A stretch of DNA of 64,000 nucleotides from Nematopogon swammerdamellus. Lineage: Eukaryota > Arthropoda > Insecta > Lepidoptera > Adelidae. The stretch spans positions 2,722,397-2,786,396 of the forward strand of contig OX336339.1 of the NCBI GenBank assembly GCA_946902875.1. Reading direction: 5' to 3'. The notes under the pieces are model-generated. The model saw only the letters and a program-made list of their open reading frames with translations, had not been told where the DNA came from and made no database searches. This document shows, in pieces, positions 51,756 through 62,894 of this stretch (within the stretch, counting starts at the first letter, position 1; each line of letters opens with the position of its first letter). The position numbers and the translations under genes are program-made.

Positions 51756-52032
51756 AAAATTTATTTTTAATAAAATATATTTCGCGGTATTATTTCAATG
51801 TTTATGTTCATTGAAGAGTCTGTGGCCCGCGTACTAACCGTTGGACACCTCTGCTCTACCAGCTACTCCTTAATCCGTGGACTTATTCATAATTAATTAA
51901 AACATCCCTTATCATTTTCTATAAAGCCAACCTCTACATTTGTTTCAGTTTGGAGCTGAATGATCTACCATTGAAAAAAGCAAATTGCAATGCCTCTAGC
52001 TAGTAGCTTGTGCTAGGCAGTGTCTCGAAACT

Positions 52033-52582
52033 TGCATGCAATTCTTCGAGCGTTCAATTCATCAGATTTTACATGGTCAGCGTGATGGGCTCCCTCACCG
52101 TGTCCGTGTTGCGCGCGGGCTGTAGAGCCCACTGAACATCTTACTCACAGCACTGATATTACTCTACAGAGCGGACGCGACACGGTGCTTTACGTGCTCG
52201 ACTGCGTGTTCTCCGTCGGCGTGGTGGGCTCCCTCGCCGTGTTCGTGTGGCGCGGGCTGTAGAGCTCACTGAACATCTTACTCACAGCACTGATATTACT
52301 CTACAGAGCGGACGCGACACGGTGCTTTACGTGCTCGACTGCGTGTTCTCTGTCGGCGTGGTGGGCTCCCTCGCCGTGTTCGTGTGGCGCGGGCTGTAGA
52401 GCTCACTGAACATCTTACTCACAGCACTGATATTACTCTACAGAGCGGACGCGACACGGTGCTTTACGTGCTCGACTGCGTGTTCTCCGTCGGCGTGGTG
52501 GGCTCCCTCGTTGTGTTCGTGTGGCGCGCGGGCTGTAGAGCCCACTGAACATCTTACTCACAGCACTGATATTACTCTACAG
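52033..52582 (+). pseudogene. Three full and one partial copies of the next fusl exon start, each with an acceptor and a stop
   Basis: A 137-bp unit (exon start agcggacgcgacacggtgct at 52170, 52307 and 52444; real exon at 52583) repeats the intron end attactctacag and the first roughly 95 bp of the exon, then turns into ctgtagagctcactgaacat where the real exon has ctgtggacgttattgg. In frame this gives WRGL-stop. A further eroded copy precedes them (52076-52130). If spliced into, each copy would truncate Fuseless after its fifth membrane segment. Confidence 0.85.
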
Positions 52583-52735
52583 AGCGGACGCGACACGGTG
52601 CTTTACGTGCTCGACTGCGTGTTCTCCGTCGGCGTGGTGGGCTCCCTCGTCGTGTTCGTGTGGCGCGGGCTGTGGACGTTATTGGACATCTTCCTATATC
52701 CCGACGACCCGCCTACATCCAACTGGGCTTCTCTG
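52583..52735 (+). CDS. fusl: Fuseless, exon starting the C-terminal half (shared exon candidate)
   Basis: 51 codons in phase 0 on both sides, after attactctacag and before tctctg/gtgagc. SGRDTVLYVLDCVFSVGVVG then SLVVFVWRGLWTLLDIFLYP and DDPPTSNWASL: membrane segment 5 with the third WRGxWxLLD motif and the xPDDPxxSxWxSL loop of the second Fuseless half. Both half A (ends 45940) and half B (ends 47393) stop in phase 0 and could join here. Later exons (segments 6-8) are not found downstream in the window, so the gene continues past 64000 or the locus is broken. Confidence 0.88.
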
Positions 52736-52849
52736 GTGAGCAAGCTATATATTTTTAAATCTAACTTTTTCTCGTTGGTCCACGTAATGCAAGAAAGTCA
52801 CCCGAGATTTTTGTCAATATAGTCGCAAATTGTATTGATCCAAGGATAT

Positions 52850-53993
52850 ATTAATCTACCAATGATTTTATTTCCAAGGGATCAATTACGAGGTTTCATT
52901 CCCAAAGAAACCCAAGTTATCCCTGGCTACGGGATTTCAATCACAAAAGAACCCATGTTATTCCTGGCGACGGCATTTCATCCAAAAAGGAACTCATGTT
53001 ATCCCTGGCTACGGCATTTAATTCTCAATGGAACATTATGTTATCATCCCTGACTATGACATACTTTTCCAAAGGAACCCATGCCATCCCTGGGTAGGAC
53101 ACATCGTTCCCAATGGAACCTTTGTCATCCTTGACTACAGGATTTCATCCCCAAAGGAACCCGACATGAAATGAACATCAATCACGGATATTGTAGGTGA
53201 TGTAGCCGACCGTGTCAGTTTCCATAAAAAAATAAAAAAAACCATGTTATTCCTGAACCCATTTTAGCCTTGGCTACGGCATTAAATTACAAAAAGGAAC
53301 CCATGTAATCCCAGGGTAGGACATTTCGTTCCCATTGGAACCCTTGTCATCCCTGACTACAGGATTTCATTCCCCAAGGAATCCATGTTAATCCTGGCTA
53401 CGCTATTGCATTCTCAAAGGAATGCATGAAACCCATCTCATCCCTGGCTACGGCATATCATTGCCAAAGAAACGCCTGAAACCATGTCATCCCTGGCTAC
53501 GGCATATCATTCCCTAAGGAACACATGAAACCATGTCATCCCTGGCTACGGCATATCATTCCCTAGGGACCGCATGAAACCATGTCATCCCTGGCTACGG
53601 CATATCATTCCCAAAAGAACGCATGAAACCATGTCATCCCTGGCTACGGCATATCATTCCCTAAGGAACGCATGAAACCATGTCATCCCTGGCTACGGCA
53701 TATCATTCCCTAAGGAACACATGAAACCATGTCATCCCTGGCTACGGCATATCATTCCCTAGGGACCGCATGAAACCATGTCATCCCTGGCTACGGCATA
53801 TCATTCCCAAAAGAACGCATGAAACCATGTCATCCCTGGCTACGGCATATCATTCCCTAAGGAACACATGAAACCATGTCATCCCTGGCTACGGCATATC
53901 ATTCCCTAGGGAACGCATGAAACCATGTCATCCCTGGCTACGGCATATCATTCCCAAAAGAACGCATGAAACCCATGTCATCCCTGGCTACGG
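52850..53993 (+). repeat. 49-bp minisatellite with higher-order structure
   Basis: catgtcatccctggctacgg catatcattccctaagg.. repeats at 49 bp in the clean part (for example 53532, 53581); degenerate units extend back to about 52850. Unit types (ctaaggaacacatg, ctagggaccgcatg, caaaagaacgcatg) recur in the order a-b-c-d-a-b-c-a-b-c. A SINE scrap (53164-53240) sits within. Confidence 0.9.
53164..53240 (+). mobile_element. SINE family 2, 3' end inside the 49-bp array
   Basis: acatgaaatgaacatcaatc acggatattgtaggtgatgt agccgaccgtgtcagtttcc ataaaaaaat. Confidence 0.75.
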
Positions 53994-53999
53994 GTAAAT

Positions 54000-54580
54000 G
54001 GTTTCAAAGGAATTTGACTTTGTACCATGTAACCTACGCACGTGTAAACACTAGACATTGTGTAAAGCCTAGAAGAGACAATGTAAGACTTCGTTATATT
54101 TGTATACGGATTCGTTCTGAGAAAATTCCCAGTACCAATTTTATTCTGATCTTTGTCTCATTGTATACCTACATTTACGTTGCCTACTGACTGACTTAGT
54201 TAAGTAACTACATACCGAGTCAGTATTGTTTTTCAGATTAGACAAGTACCTACTTATATTTATTAAAATAAAAAATTGTCACATGTTATCTTTGCTGCAT
54301 TTCTTTATTAACTCACTATAGCTTTCTTATTATTATTTTATCTTCAATTCTCACGCTCAACTATTTTGCTACTACCTACTTACATTAATCGAATCTCAAA
54401 CATCCATAAGTCTGCAAGAAACCTCTGTAAGGGATAAGTCCGCCTTTGCTCCTTATGCAAATTTTCTAATGTCAAGTGCATTTATTACTGTTTAAGTTTA
54501 ATGGAGCCATAAAGGATTTTCTATCTATCTATCTATCTAGCTTTTGCCCGCGGCATCGCTCGCGGTAGACTCGGTTTAAC
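54000..54580. other. Gene-free stretch
   Basis: AT-rich, with a (tatc)n run at 54522-54540 that leads into a cttttgcccgcggcatcgct scrap of family D. No exon seen. Confidence 0.45.
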
Positions 54581-54581
54581 T

Positions 54582-54645
54582 AACCCCCGATGCAAAAAGA
54601 GGGGTGTTATTATAAGTTTAACGTGTGTGTGTATGTGTGTATGGG
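54582..54645 (+). mobile_element. Family F repeat, 5' scrap
   Basis: taacccccgatgcaaaaaga ggggtgttattataagttta acgtgtgtgtgtatgtgtg. Confidence 0.6.
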
Positions 54646-55002
54646 CACAGATTACTTAATATTTACTTCGTAACAGATAAATCACTCCATAGAAAATGTT
54701 CCTACCTTCGGGCTTTAATAGCCTACTGTTTCACGTCACCATTCGCTGCGTGCGAAAATGTACCTTAATGATCGAGTGTAAAGTGGTTATTGCTTTGCAG
54801 CTGCGCGCAGATGCGTGGGCGAGCGTCTATGTATACTTCGCGCGGCTGCCAAATTCCACTGAAATAGACCGCCGGCGGCCCGTCGGGCGGTAGATAGTTA
54901 GCGCGCGCAAGTACATAGAGTGCGTGAGGCCTGGTATGGGTGTGTCTGCTGTGGCATCGTATCTCCCAGACAGATGGACCGATTTGGATGCGGTTTTTTA
55001 AA

Positions 55003-55287
55003 TCGGTCGTGCGGGCTACACTGAACTGGACGGAAAACACAAACTATTTACATAGCCGTTTCGACCGCCGTTTCATTCAGTGCGGTGGTACCAACCCGGG
55101 CGGGCTTAACCCTACCACCTAGTAAGATAAGAAGAGAAGGGACATGCAGGTTTACGTGGAATCCAAACGACAACGGTCAGCCTCCAACGGTCGAGCGGTC
55201 ACCCATCCAAGTACTGACCGCGTTCAGGTGTGCTCATGATCCGACCGAGAGTCGATCGACCACACCACTGAGCTACCGAGGCTGACA
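55003..55287 (-). mobile_element. SINE family 2 with tRNA/5S head, tail truncated
   Basis: Plus strand: cggtcgtgcgggctacactg, body, cttaaccctaccacctagta, gagcggtcacccatccaagt actgaccgcgttcaggtgtg, ctgagctaccgaggctgac. Confidence 0.85.
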
Positions 55288-55811
55288 GAGTGAAGATGAG
55301 CAGCGTGAAAAGACGATCACAAAATGGATTTGCCGAACGCGATTATAGCCAATATCTCGTGAGAGATCTGCAAATAGGTCAGGAGTCAGGACAGGCGATC
55401 ACTTGGCCATTGAGTCAGTGAACCACTTACGACTCCGGACCTGAGTACAATTGACGTTTCCTCTGTGCCCCACCCTCCCCCCACCTCTCCCCTCCCCCTT
55501 CTCTTCCCCCCTCGGTACATCTTGCCGCGCCTAGGACCTAAGAGTCGTTTCTACACTACAACCACGTCTCCTCACTGATCACTCCTTCTATTCTCTATCT
55601 TTTATACATACCTATATAATACTAGACTAGCTCTGCCCGCGGCTTCGATCGCGGTAAAGTCGGTGAAGACTCTATGTAAATCGGTTGAGTAGTTTTCGAG
55701 TAAATCACATGGAAGCTAACCGAATTGGTAGATTTTTTTAGTACATATGTCCATTTTCGAACCCACTGCTCAGCTCAGCTCATATGAAGAATGGCGTGAT
55801 TCTATAGAGCG

Positions 55812-56395
55812 TACTAGCTTTTGGCCGCAGTTTCGCTCGCGTGAAATTCGTATTTAAAAAGAAGTAAGTAAGTAAGAAAGAAGGCCGAGCTACGTTCAGG
55901 TAAATAATAAACCTTCTCGAATTCTCGATGAAAGTATTGATTCCCAAGATCGATGATTCCCAAGTACAGCCTGGGGTTTTTCAAAAGGGGCGTGAAAAGG
56001 CTCCTATCAGGCCGGCATGGCATTCGCAATCCCCGTGCATCACAGAATGTCCATGGGCATCGTTAGACACCTACTTGTAGGTGAAACGATGCCACATGTC
56101 GCGCTATCAATAAAAAAAAAAAAGTAAGTAACTAAGGGCTACCGTACCTTTATTTCGGCGCGCGGAACAATTCGGTTTGTATGAGAGCCACATCTTAGCG
56201 GAACCGGAACTGAATTATATTTAGCCTATCCTGTGTCCCGTATAGTAAAATGTGCTTCTACTAAGTTTCATAGAATTCGCATGATCAGTTTAAGAGTTAT
56301 GGAGGAAGATACATAAATATACATACAGAAAATATTTTTAAAAATCGTCAATTTAGTTTTAGTACCATACATAGAGTCTACAAACTTGTACTAAT
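55812..56395 (+). mobile_element. Family D repeat with a LINE scrap inside
   Basis: actagcttttggccgcagtt tcgctcgcg, then a LINE C-terminal/3' UTR piece (55955-56110: gggcgtgaaaaggctcctat, ggcatggcattcgcaatccc), then ctaccgtacctttatttcgg and gagtctacaaac. It meets an inverted copy head-on at 56395. Confidence 0.7.
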
Positions 56396-56777
56396 AATAA
56401 ATCTGTCATCATGGAGTAAGTTACTTTGTTTTATGAGATACTGCGTCTGTAGACTGTATGAATGAAACTAAAACTTTAACGATTTTTAGAAATCTTTTCT
56501 GTATGAATGTATGTATGTATGTATGTATGTTCCTCCATAACTCTTAAACCGATCATCCGAATTCGATGAAACTTACAAGCACATTTAACTATACACAAGA
56601 CACAGGACAGGCTGAATAGAATTCAGTTCCGGTTACGCTAAGATGTCGCTCTCATACAAACCGTTTGTTTGTTCCGCCCACCGAAATAAAGGTACAGTAG
56701 CAGGCTTACTTACTATCTTATTTCTAAATACGAATTTCACGCGAGCGAAGCCGCGGGCAAAAGCTAGTATCTGATAA
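56395..56777 (-). mobile_element. Family D repeat, inverted partner
   Basis: tactaataataaatctgtca, ctccataactcttaaaccga, gcgagcgaagccgcgggcaa aagctag. Together with 55812-56395 it makes an imperfect palindrome. A plus-strand tail fragment follows (56765-56850). Confidence 0.75.
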
Positions 56778-57011
56778 GATAAAATAAAGTAACTTACTCC
56801 ATGACCATACCTTACAGATTTATTATTAGTATTGATTGATGATGATAACCTGCCGGAGATATAATATGTCGCATTAAGTAAATAGGCAAAAAAACGCAGT
56901 TTAAAATAAAATGAACTTTTTTTAATTTTTTGCGCGACCAGAGCCGCGGGCACATCTAGTAGGATAAACTCGAAAAAGACTGAACCTATTCATGTGCCGT
57001 TTTCACTAATG

Positions 57012-57317
57012 CAGCGGTTCTCAAACTTTTTTGGTGACGGAACACTTTTGGAAATCGAAATATTTGACGGAGCCCTAAAATAAAAAATAAAAAGTTTTTC
57101 TGCATTCTTTATTAATAATCATATTACAATGTATCAGTTAATTACTTATTATTATAATAAAAGAGAAAAACAATAGAAGAAGTGAAAAATAGAAGAAATT
57201 ACGTCTGCGCAGCCGAGCTGAATCGAGCCAGAGAGGAGAGGTGTATTTTTGATTTTTTTTTCTCGCTTTCTCGCGGTGCCCCCACAGAGGCAGAGGAGCA
57301 CACTTTGAGTATGGCTG
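57012..57317. mobile_element. hAT-like element, short
   Basis: cagcggttctcaaacttttt tggtgacgg at the left, cactttgagtatggctg at the right, the usual hAT terminal words. 306 bp; target duplication not clear. Confidence 0.62.
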
Positions 57318-57431
57318 TAATCATGGCTGGCATCTCTCGGGATGGTTACATGCACGCGAGGCTGAGCGGTGAAAGCAAACCGACACCGCTGGCTTAGCTT
57401 CAGACGAAGCTAGGAGCTAAAACAAGCTATA

Positions 57432-57898
57432 AAAATCCAAAAATAATTTACGTTTACTTAATTTCCCGTACAGGAGTCGGGGAACCGCCTAAGTAAATTC
57501 CCGGGCAGCTCTGAGTTTTTTTATATTTTATTTACTTAGCGGTCACCCGACTCCTTTAAGTAAGTAAACGGAAATTATTTTTGACTTTTTAAAGGACGGT
57601 GGTTTTTAAAATTTTTAATTTCACATATTTTATTTCAAGCTTTTTTAAAAAAAACCGCACGCAAATCGGTCCACTTTTTTTTAAGATATATTTTTTTTAT
57701 TAGGTAGGTACTTCATTACTTTATTGTTTGATTACAAACCTAGCTAACAACCACCTCGATTAAACCAGCTTTCCAATAAAAAAAACCGCATCCAAATCGG
57801 TCCATCCGTTTGGGAGCTACGACGCCACAGACAGACACACCCATATACACGCACACGTTAAACTTATAACAGCGCTCTTTTTTCGTCGGGGGTTAAAA
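57432..57898 (-). mobile_element. Family F repeat, long copy
   Basis: Complement of 36611-37062: inner inverted pair (ccaaaaataatttacgttta / taaacggaaattatttttga), caaatcggtccatccgtttg ggagctacgac, tttttcgtcgggggtta. Confidence 0.72.
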
Positions 57899-57904
57899 AG
57901 AAAT

Positions 57905-58145
57905 GCTACATTTATTTGTCGCCTTTGCTGCGATATCTCAGCAGTTTGGCAGCTCCAACCTATCTTCGCAACACTCGTCGCAGAGAAACTGCGAACACCT
58001 TATGCTGCTGACATAATTATAGACTTTTGAGGACCCATCGTTTATTAAAATCGTTCCTCTGTCGCACCGCTAGGGTGTGGAATTGATTACCGGCGAGTAT
58101 GTTTCCCGATACATTCAATCTGGAAGTCTTCAAACGTCGTCGTAT
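57905..58145 (+). mobile_element. LINE 3'-end fragment
   Basis: LAAPTYLRNTRRRETANTLC-like reading (gcagctccaacctatcttcg, cgcagagaaactgcg), then TARVWN.LPASMFPDTFNLEV and FKRRR. Frameshifts and stops. Confidence 0.6.
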
Positions 58146-58329
58146 TACAAGCTCGATAGCGCGAACTGGTCTCCGGATGATGGGAATAGGACTAAGGATT
58201 CGGTCTTTCCAAAATTGACGTCATTGTTGCAAAAAGGGATGATCCCTAAAAAGATTTAAAAAAAATCCTTAAAAAGATCATCAATGGATGACGTAATATA
58301 TGAACGGCCCCTATAGGTATACTGAATTT

Positions 58330-58692
58330 TTTTTTATGGAAACTAACACGGTTGGCTTCATCACCTACAACATCCGGGTTGTAAGCCCATAACACCGGGT
58401 GAACTAGGTGCCATATCAGTGCTTCCCTTCGGTCGTGCCGACTACACTGAACTGAACGGAAAACACGAACTATTTACATAGCCGTTTCGACCGACGTTCC
58501 AACCCGGGCGGGTGGAACCCTACCATCTAGTAAGGTAAGAAGGGAAGGGACCTACAGTTTTACGTGGTCAACCACGGTCAGCCTCCAACGGTCGAGCGGT
58601 CACCCATCTAAATACTGACCGCACCCAGCGTTGCTTAACAATCAATAGCGACAGTATACTGTCTGTTGCACCACTGATCTATCGAGGCTGAC
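58330..58692 (-). mobile_element. SINE family 2 with tRNA/5S head
   Basis: Plus strand: ttttttttatggaaactaac, body with a short deletion at the central domain (cgacgttccaacccgggcgg), aaatactgaccgcacccagc gttgcttaacaatc (5S-like), gatctatcgaggctgac. Confidence 0.85.
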
Positions 58693-58699
58693 GTATGGA

Positions 58700-59910
58700 C
58701 CGCGCCGCGGTATGAATGGTATGATCCGTAGGTAGGCATTCCCAATTCCGCTCAACCCGCAAATTGGTACCAGCTCAGGCAACAGAATCTTCCGTCAGGC
58801 TCTATTCTTGGTGAATTAACCGGCTAATACTCGAGATTGGTATCACAATGGCAATTTGTTCATTAAAGCTCGTGGCATGCTAATTCTGCGCGCCTTGAAC
58901 GGCGGCCGCTTCCTTGTCGAGGTTACCTTCAATGTTGCCATGCATGGCACGGTAGTTTATTATTCTACCCTGTGTGTGCATTGGAGCACGATGATTGGAG
59001 ACACTCGGAGGATCCACATGTCAAATTAGACAGATTATTATTCAGCCTCTGTGGTGTGTCGTCGTGATCGACCGCCGTTTGTGATCCTTAAAGTACATGA
59101 ATAAAAATCGCAAAAGACCCGACTACGAAAAGCGAAGGCAATAACAAGACGAGCTAAAGAGAATTAGAAAATGCTGAAGTCGGGCTATTCAATTCGAATC
59201 CGTCTACATGTCAGTTCTAAACTCGGAGGAAATATAACGTTATAAATTCTAAACCATCAAGTGTAGTATATTTTTGAAATCGACCATCGAATTCGCAACC
59301 TCTTGATAGCGATGACTTGACAGAGTTCGAAAAAATATATCAAAGTTTGACATATTGGCGCCTGGCGCCAGAAGTAGTCGGTACTATCAGATGTACATAG
59401 TAGGGCGTGTAGGATTCAAATATAGACTTAGACATTCCTGGCTAGGTGTCTAAGCAAAGATGTCTAAGTGTGTTCCCTATTCTCGATGTGTCCTCCCGTC
59501 CGACTTAAACATTTTCGGTCCGACTAAAATATTTGATAATTTTTTCGTAGTCGGTTTTTTTATTTATTAAATTTTTCGTTGGTCCAGATGTTGCTAGATT
59601 TGGTGGAGTAGTTGCTTCGTATCCGTGTGTTTAGCCTGACGAAGGGTCTTCCATATTGCGTTCGCTCTTAGTGATGCCTAGCGGAGACGGCGCGGCGACG
59701 ATTGGATGAGATTGGCCACGTGTTGCCCACACGTGGTCAAATTAGATGGAAGGACCAACCAATGTCGCAGCTCGCCCTTGACTCGACTTCCGCTGGTGAC
59801 CAAATTAGAATACCAACTCTCTTTCGGTTGGTTGGGCCCGCCCGATTAAACCGTTCACGGTAGAGATGTTGTCGTTTACGAAGGTAGGCGGGGGAAATGG
59901 GGGAAATTTT
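58700..59910. other. Gene-free stretch
   Basis: No exon or ORF of protein-like composition. A cccgactacgaaaagcgaag scrap (59119) resembles one at 33994. Confidence 0.45.
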
Positions 59911-59913
59911 TCA

Positions 59914-61262
59914 GCCCCGGTAGCTCAGTGGTGCGGTCGGTCTACTGGTTGTTAAGCATACCTGAGCGCGGTCAGTACTTGGATGGATGAACGCTGGAGG
60001 CTGACCGTGGTGCGGAATCCACGTAAAACAGTAGGTCCCTTTCCTTCTTACCTTACTAGGTGGTAGGGTTTATACCGCCCGGGTTGGTGCCACCGCACTG
60101 AATGAAACGTCGTCGGTCGAAACGGCTATGTAAAGTTCGTGTTTTCTGTCCAGTTCAGTGTAGCCTACATGAAATGAAGAGAAGCACTGACATGGCACCT
60201 AGTCAGGGCCGGTCCGTCCATATAGGCGAGTTAGGCAGTCGCCTAGGGCGCCGAGATCCGAGGGGCGCCCTCGTATTTCTCTACCAGGTATCCGGGCAAC
60301 TCTAAAAAAATCGAGAGATCCGAGCGCGCGGTGGCACATCCAGCGCCCCGCGGATCCTTTTTTTTTTCAAATTATACGAATTTGAAAAATCGCTTCTAAC
60401 ATCACTGCGTGCAGCCAGTGTACGTCACATTCATTTGCGATGTTTGGTCTCCCACCAAATTCCCATTACTACTACCACCGACTGACGGTCAGTGGTGGCC
60501 GGTCGGTCAGTCACTGATCGACCAGCATAAGCTTTGAGCAAATTTTTGGATATAATCATATCCAAAAATTAGCTCAAAGACAGCTTTTTAAATTTGTTTA
60601 CAGCACTGAAAATATTTTTAACACTTCCAGTATCAGTGGCTAGTGCAGAACGAAGTTTTACAAAATTGAAATAAATTAAAACATACCTTCGCTCCCCACA
60701 TGTCATGTCCCAAGAAACATTGAGTGGACTTTCCATGCTATCCATAGATTCGACGATGTCGATTCGATGTCGTTTCGACATTTTCCAAAGCAAAGTCGCG
60801 TAAAGTAAACCTTGATCTTACCTAATTCTTCTTTATAATTTATTGTATAGTTTAATCTAGTAAGATTCAACCTAAATAAATTTATACTTTAAATTGATAT
60901 AATTTTAATTGAATTTAACCTTGTATAATATTTAATAAATAAACAGTAAAATAATACGTAGATTTTTTTTTTCACTTTCACTAAAATGATTTATACATAT
61001 GTAAGAGCGTAAAGCAATCTTCATTTCAGGAAAATGTTAACATTTTCTGATATTTTTTTAATTTACGTTTATATGCTTCCTATGTGAATCACTGGTGTAA
61101 AAGCGTTATTTGTGCCCCATTATCTAGGGGCGCCCACAAGTGGCTTGCCTAGGCCTCCAAAATGGCACGGACCGGGCCTGCACCTAGTTCACCCGGTGTT
61201 ATGAACTGTCATCACGGATGTTGTAGGTGATGTAACCAACCGAGTCAGATTCCATAAAAAAA
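59914..61262 (+). mobile_element. SINE family 2 split by a hAT element
   Basis: 59914-60203: cagccccggtagctcagtgg tgcggtcgg, taagcatacctgagcgcggt cagtacttggatgg, central domain and body up to ggcacctagt. It resumes at 61181 with cacctagttcacccggtgtt and ends ccaaccgagtcagattccat aaaaaa. Confidence 0.87.
60204..61180 (+). mobile_element. hAT transposon relic, 977 bp, with 8-bp target duplication
   Basis: Ends cagggccggtccgtcc / ggcacggaccgggcctg; direct repeats cacctagt at 60196-60203 and 61181-61188. Inside, 60600-60760 (+) encodes the eroded hAT transposase C-terminal dimerisation region (LPVSVASAERSFTKLK, then a stop, then KTYLRSPHMS and ETLSGLSMLSID). Most of the transposase is deleted. 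Confidence 0.88.
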
Positions 61263-61389
61263 AATCAGGTAGAACAGCGTAAGCGCCGCGCGCGCCGTGG
61301 CGATTCGTACTATTATTGTGTTACGGTACGGTCCTTGACAGAAACGCCTCATAACGAGAACATCAATCTCTACTGACTTTAGACGTCGA

Positions 61390-61700
61390 ATAAAGGTGGG
61401 TCATTGTACGTTGGCGCCCGGGTAGTGCTACTCCAGCCACCCGATCTCTTTCATGAAATGGAGCACTCTTCTTGGTCGCTTCCACACTCCATGGGCGGTT
61501 CCCACGTTCCCAAGAGACTGCAGTCGTTCTTCCGCCACCACCGGACACTCCAGGAGCACGTGGGCGGCTGTTTCGTTCTCCGCCATTCGACCTCTGCATA
61601 GGGGACTGTCGGTGACAACTATGATGAACAAGTATCTGTTGAGAGGACAGTGTCCTGTGAAGAGTCCCACCGCGCTATTCGGAGTTGACCCCTGTGAAGG
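61390..61700 (-). mobile_element. LINE 3'-end fragment (ORF2 C-terminus)
   Basis: Minus strand 61670-61428 reads FTGHCPLNRYLFIIVVTDSP LCRGRMAENETAAHVLLECP, ending FMKEIGWLE-stop. The same family as 17800-18180. Truncated at its 5' side. Confidence 0.75.
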
Positions 61701-62304
61701 GGTTCTATTATGGTTCAGTTTTTTCCACTTTTGTGGTGCGAGGCCGACTAATCGCTTCTTCTAGCTCACAGTCAGCACGCTCACAGTCGGCGACTCACTA
61801 TACGCTTATATTTGAATACGCCCTAAAAGTCATTTTCAATGTACACGAAGATCACATGAGCTTAATGCAAAAAATCGAGTCATCAAAGTTATTTTCAACG
61901 TCCGCGTAGTGTCTTATTAGCTCACATGCAAAAGTCTCTAAGAATACATATTTGCGATCAACTCGGTCGGCCTCACGAGATCGGACGAGTTCAATAACTC
62001 CTTTGTTTTATTTGTCGATAAGCAGAGTTATCGGATGCGACGTATATTATGTATTTACCGCGTCTGCTGCAAGACAAATTGTTGTTATATCACGTAGATA
62101 GCACGTGACGTCACGTCACAGACGCGACAGCCGCTGGTGGCTTATAAATACGCTTGTTTAAATAATCCCACTAATAAAAGGCTTTACCATTTGATTCTAG
62201 GGATTCTGGAAAATACGTTGTAAAATCTTAATATAGACTTAACTTTTGGCTGCGGCTTCGCGCGCGTGAAATTCGATAACGACAACAATGTAAGTCACAT
62301 ATTT

Positions 62305-62695
62305 TGTACTAGCTTTTGCCCGCGGCTTCACTCGCGTGAAATTCGTATTTAAAACGAAGAAAGTAAGTAAGCCCGCGTTACCCATCGCGGTACCTTTATT
62401 TCGGTGCGCGAAACAATTCGATTTGTGTGAGAGCCACATCTTAGCGTAAGCGGAACTGAATTTTATTTTATGTGTCCCGTATAGTTAAATGTGCCTGTCG
62501 AATTCGGATGATCGGTTTAAGAGTCATGGAGGAACATACATACATACATACAGAAAAGATTTCTAAAAATCCTGAATTTAGTTTTAGTATCATACATAGA
62601 GTCTACAAATGCAATATCTCATAAAACAAAGTAACTTACTCCATGACCATCCCTTACAGATTTATTATTAGTAGTATTGATTGATTGATAGATCT
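62305..62695 (+). mobile_element. Family D repeat, full length
   Basis: ctagcttttgcccgcggctt cactcgcgtgaaattcg, gaggaacatacatacataca, catagagtctacaaatgcaa, ccatcccttacagatttatt attagtagtattgattgatt. A partial head precedes it at 62240-62275. Confidence 0.78.
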
Positions 62696-62894
62696 CACAA
62701 TTTGGAGTCACTGCTCAGTACCCAAACAAAGTAGATAGCGTGATAATATATTATAATATCTTAAAAGGATTTCAAATAGTTGCTGAATCAAATCCTTAAA
62801 AGCAAAAAAAAACCTTATGGGATCACTTTGCAGTCCGTCCGTCCGTCTGTCAACCCCATTTTTCTCAGGAACGGGTTGAAATTGAATTGAAATT

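Larger units (their letters stand above)
50716..51853. mobile_element. hAT-like element relic with nested insertions
   Basis: Ends cagcggtgtccaaccgttag / ctaaccgttggacacctctg with tacgcgggcca / tggcccgcgta next to them. Holds a minus-strand family D copy (50848-51320) and a SINE head (51653-51755). Flanking 8-mers match only partly. Confidence 0.62.

Noticed and set aside
54765..55040. Exon-like GC-rich segment (ctttgcag/ctgcgcgcagatgcgtgg) as a further fusl exon
   Set aside because: The peptide (LRADAWASVYVYFARLPNS) lacks the WRGxW motif and membrane segments and has no proper donor; it ends in repeat DNA.
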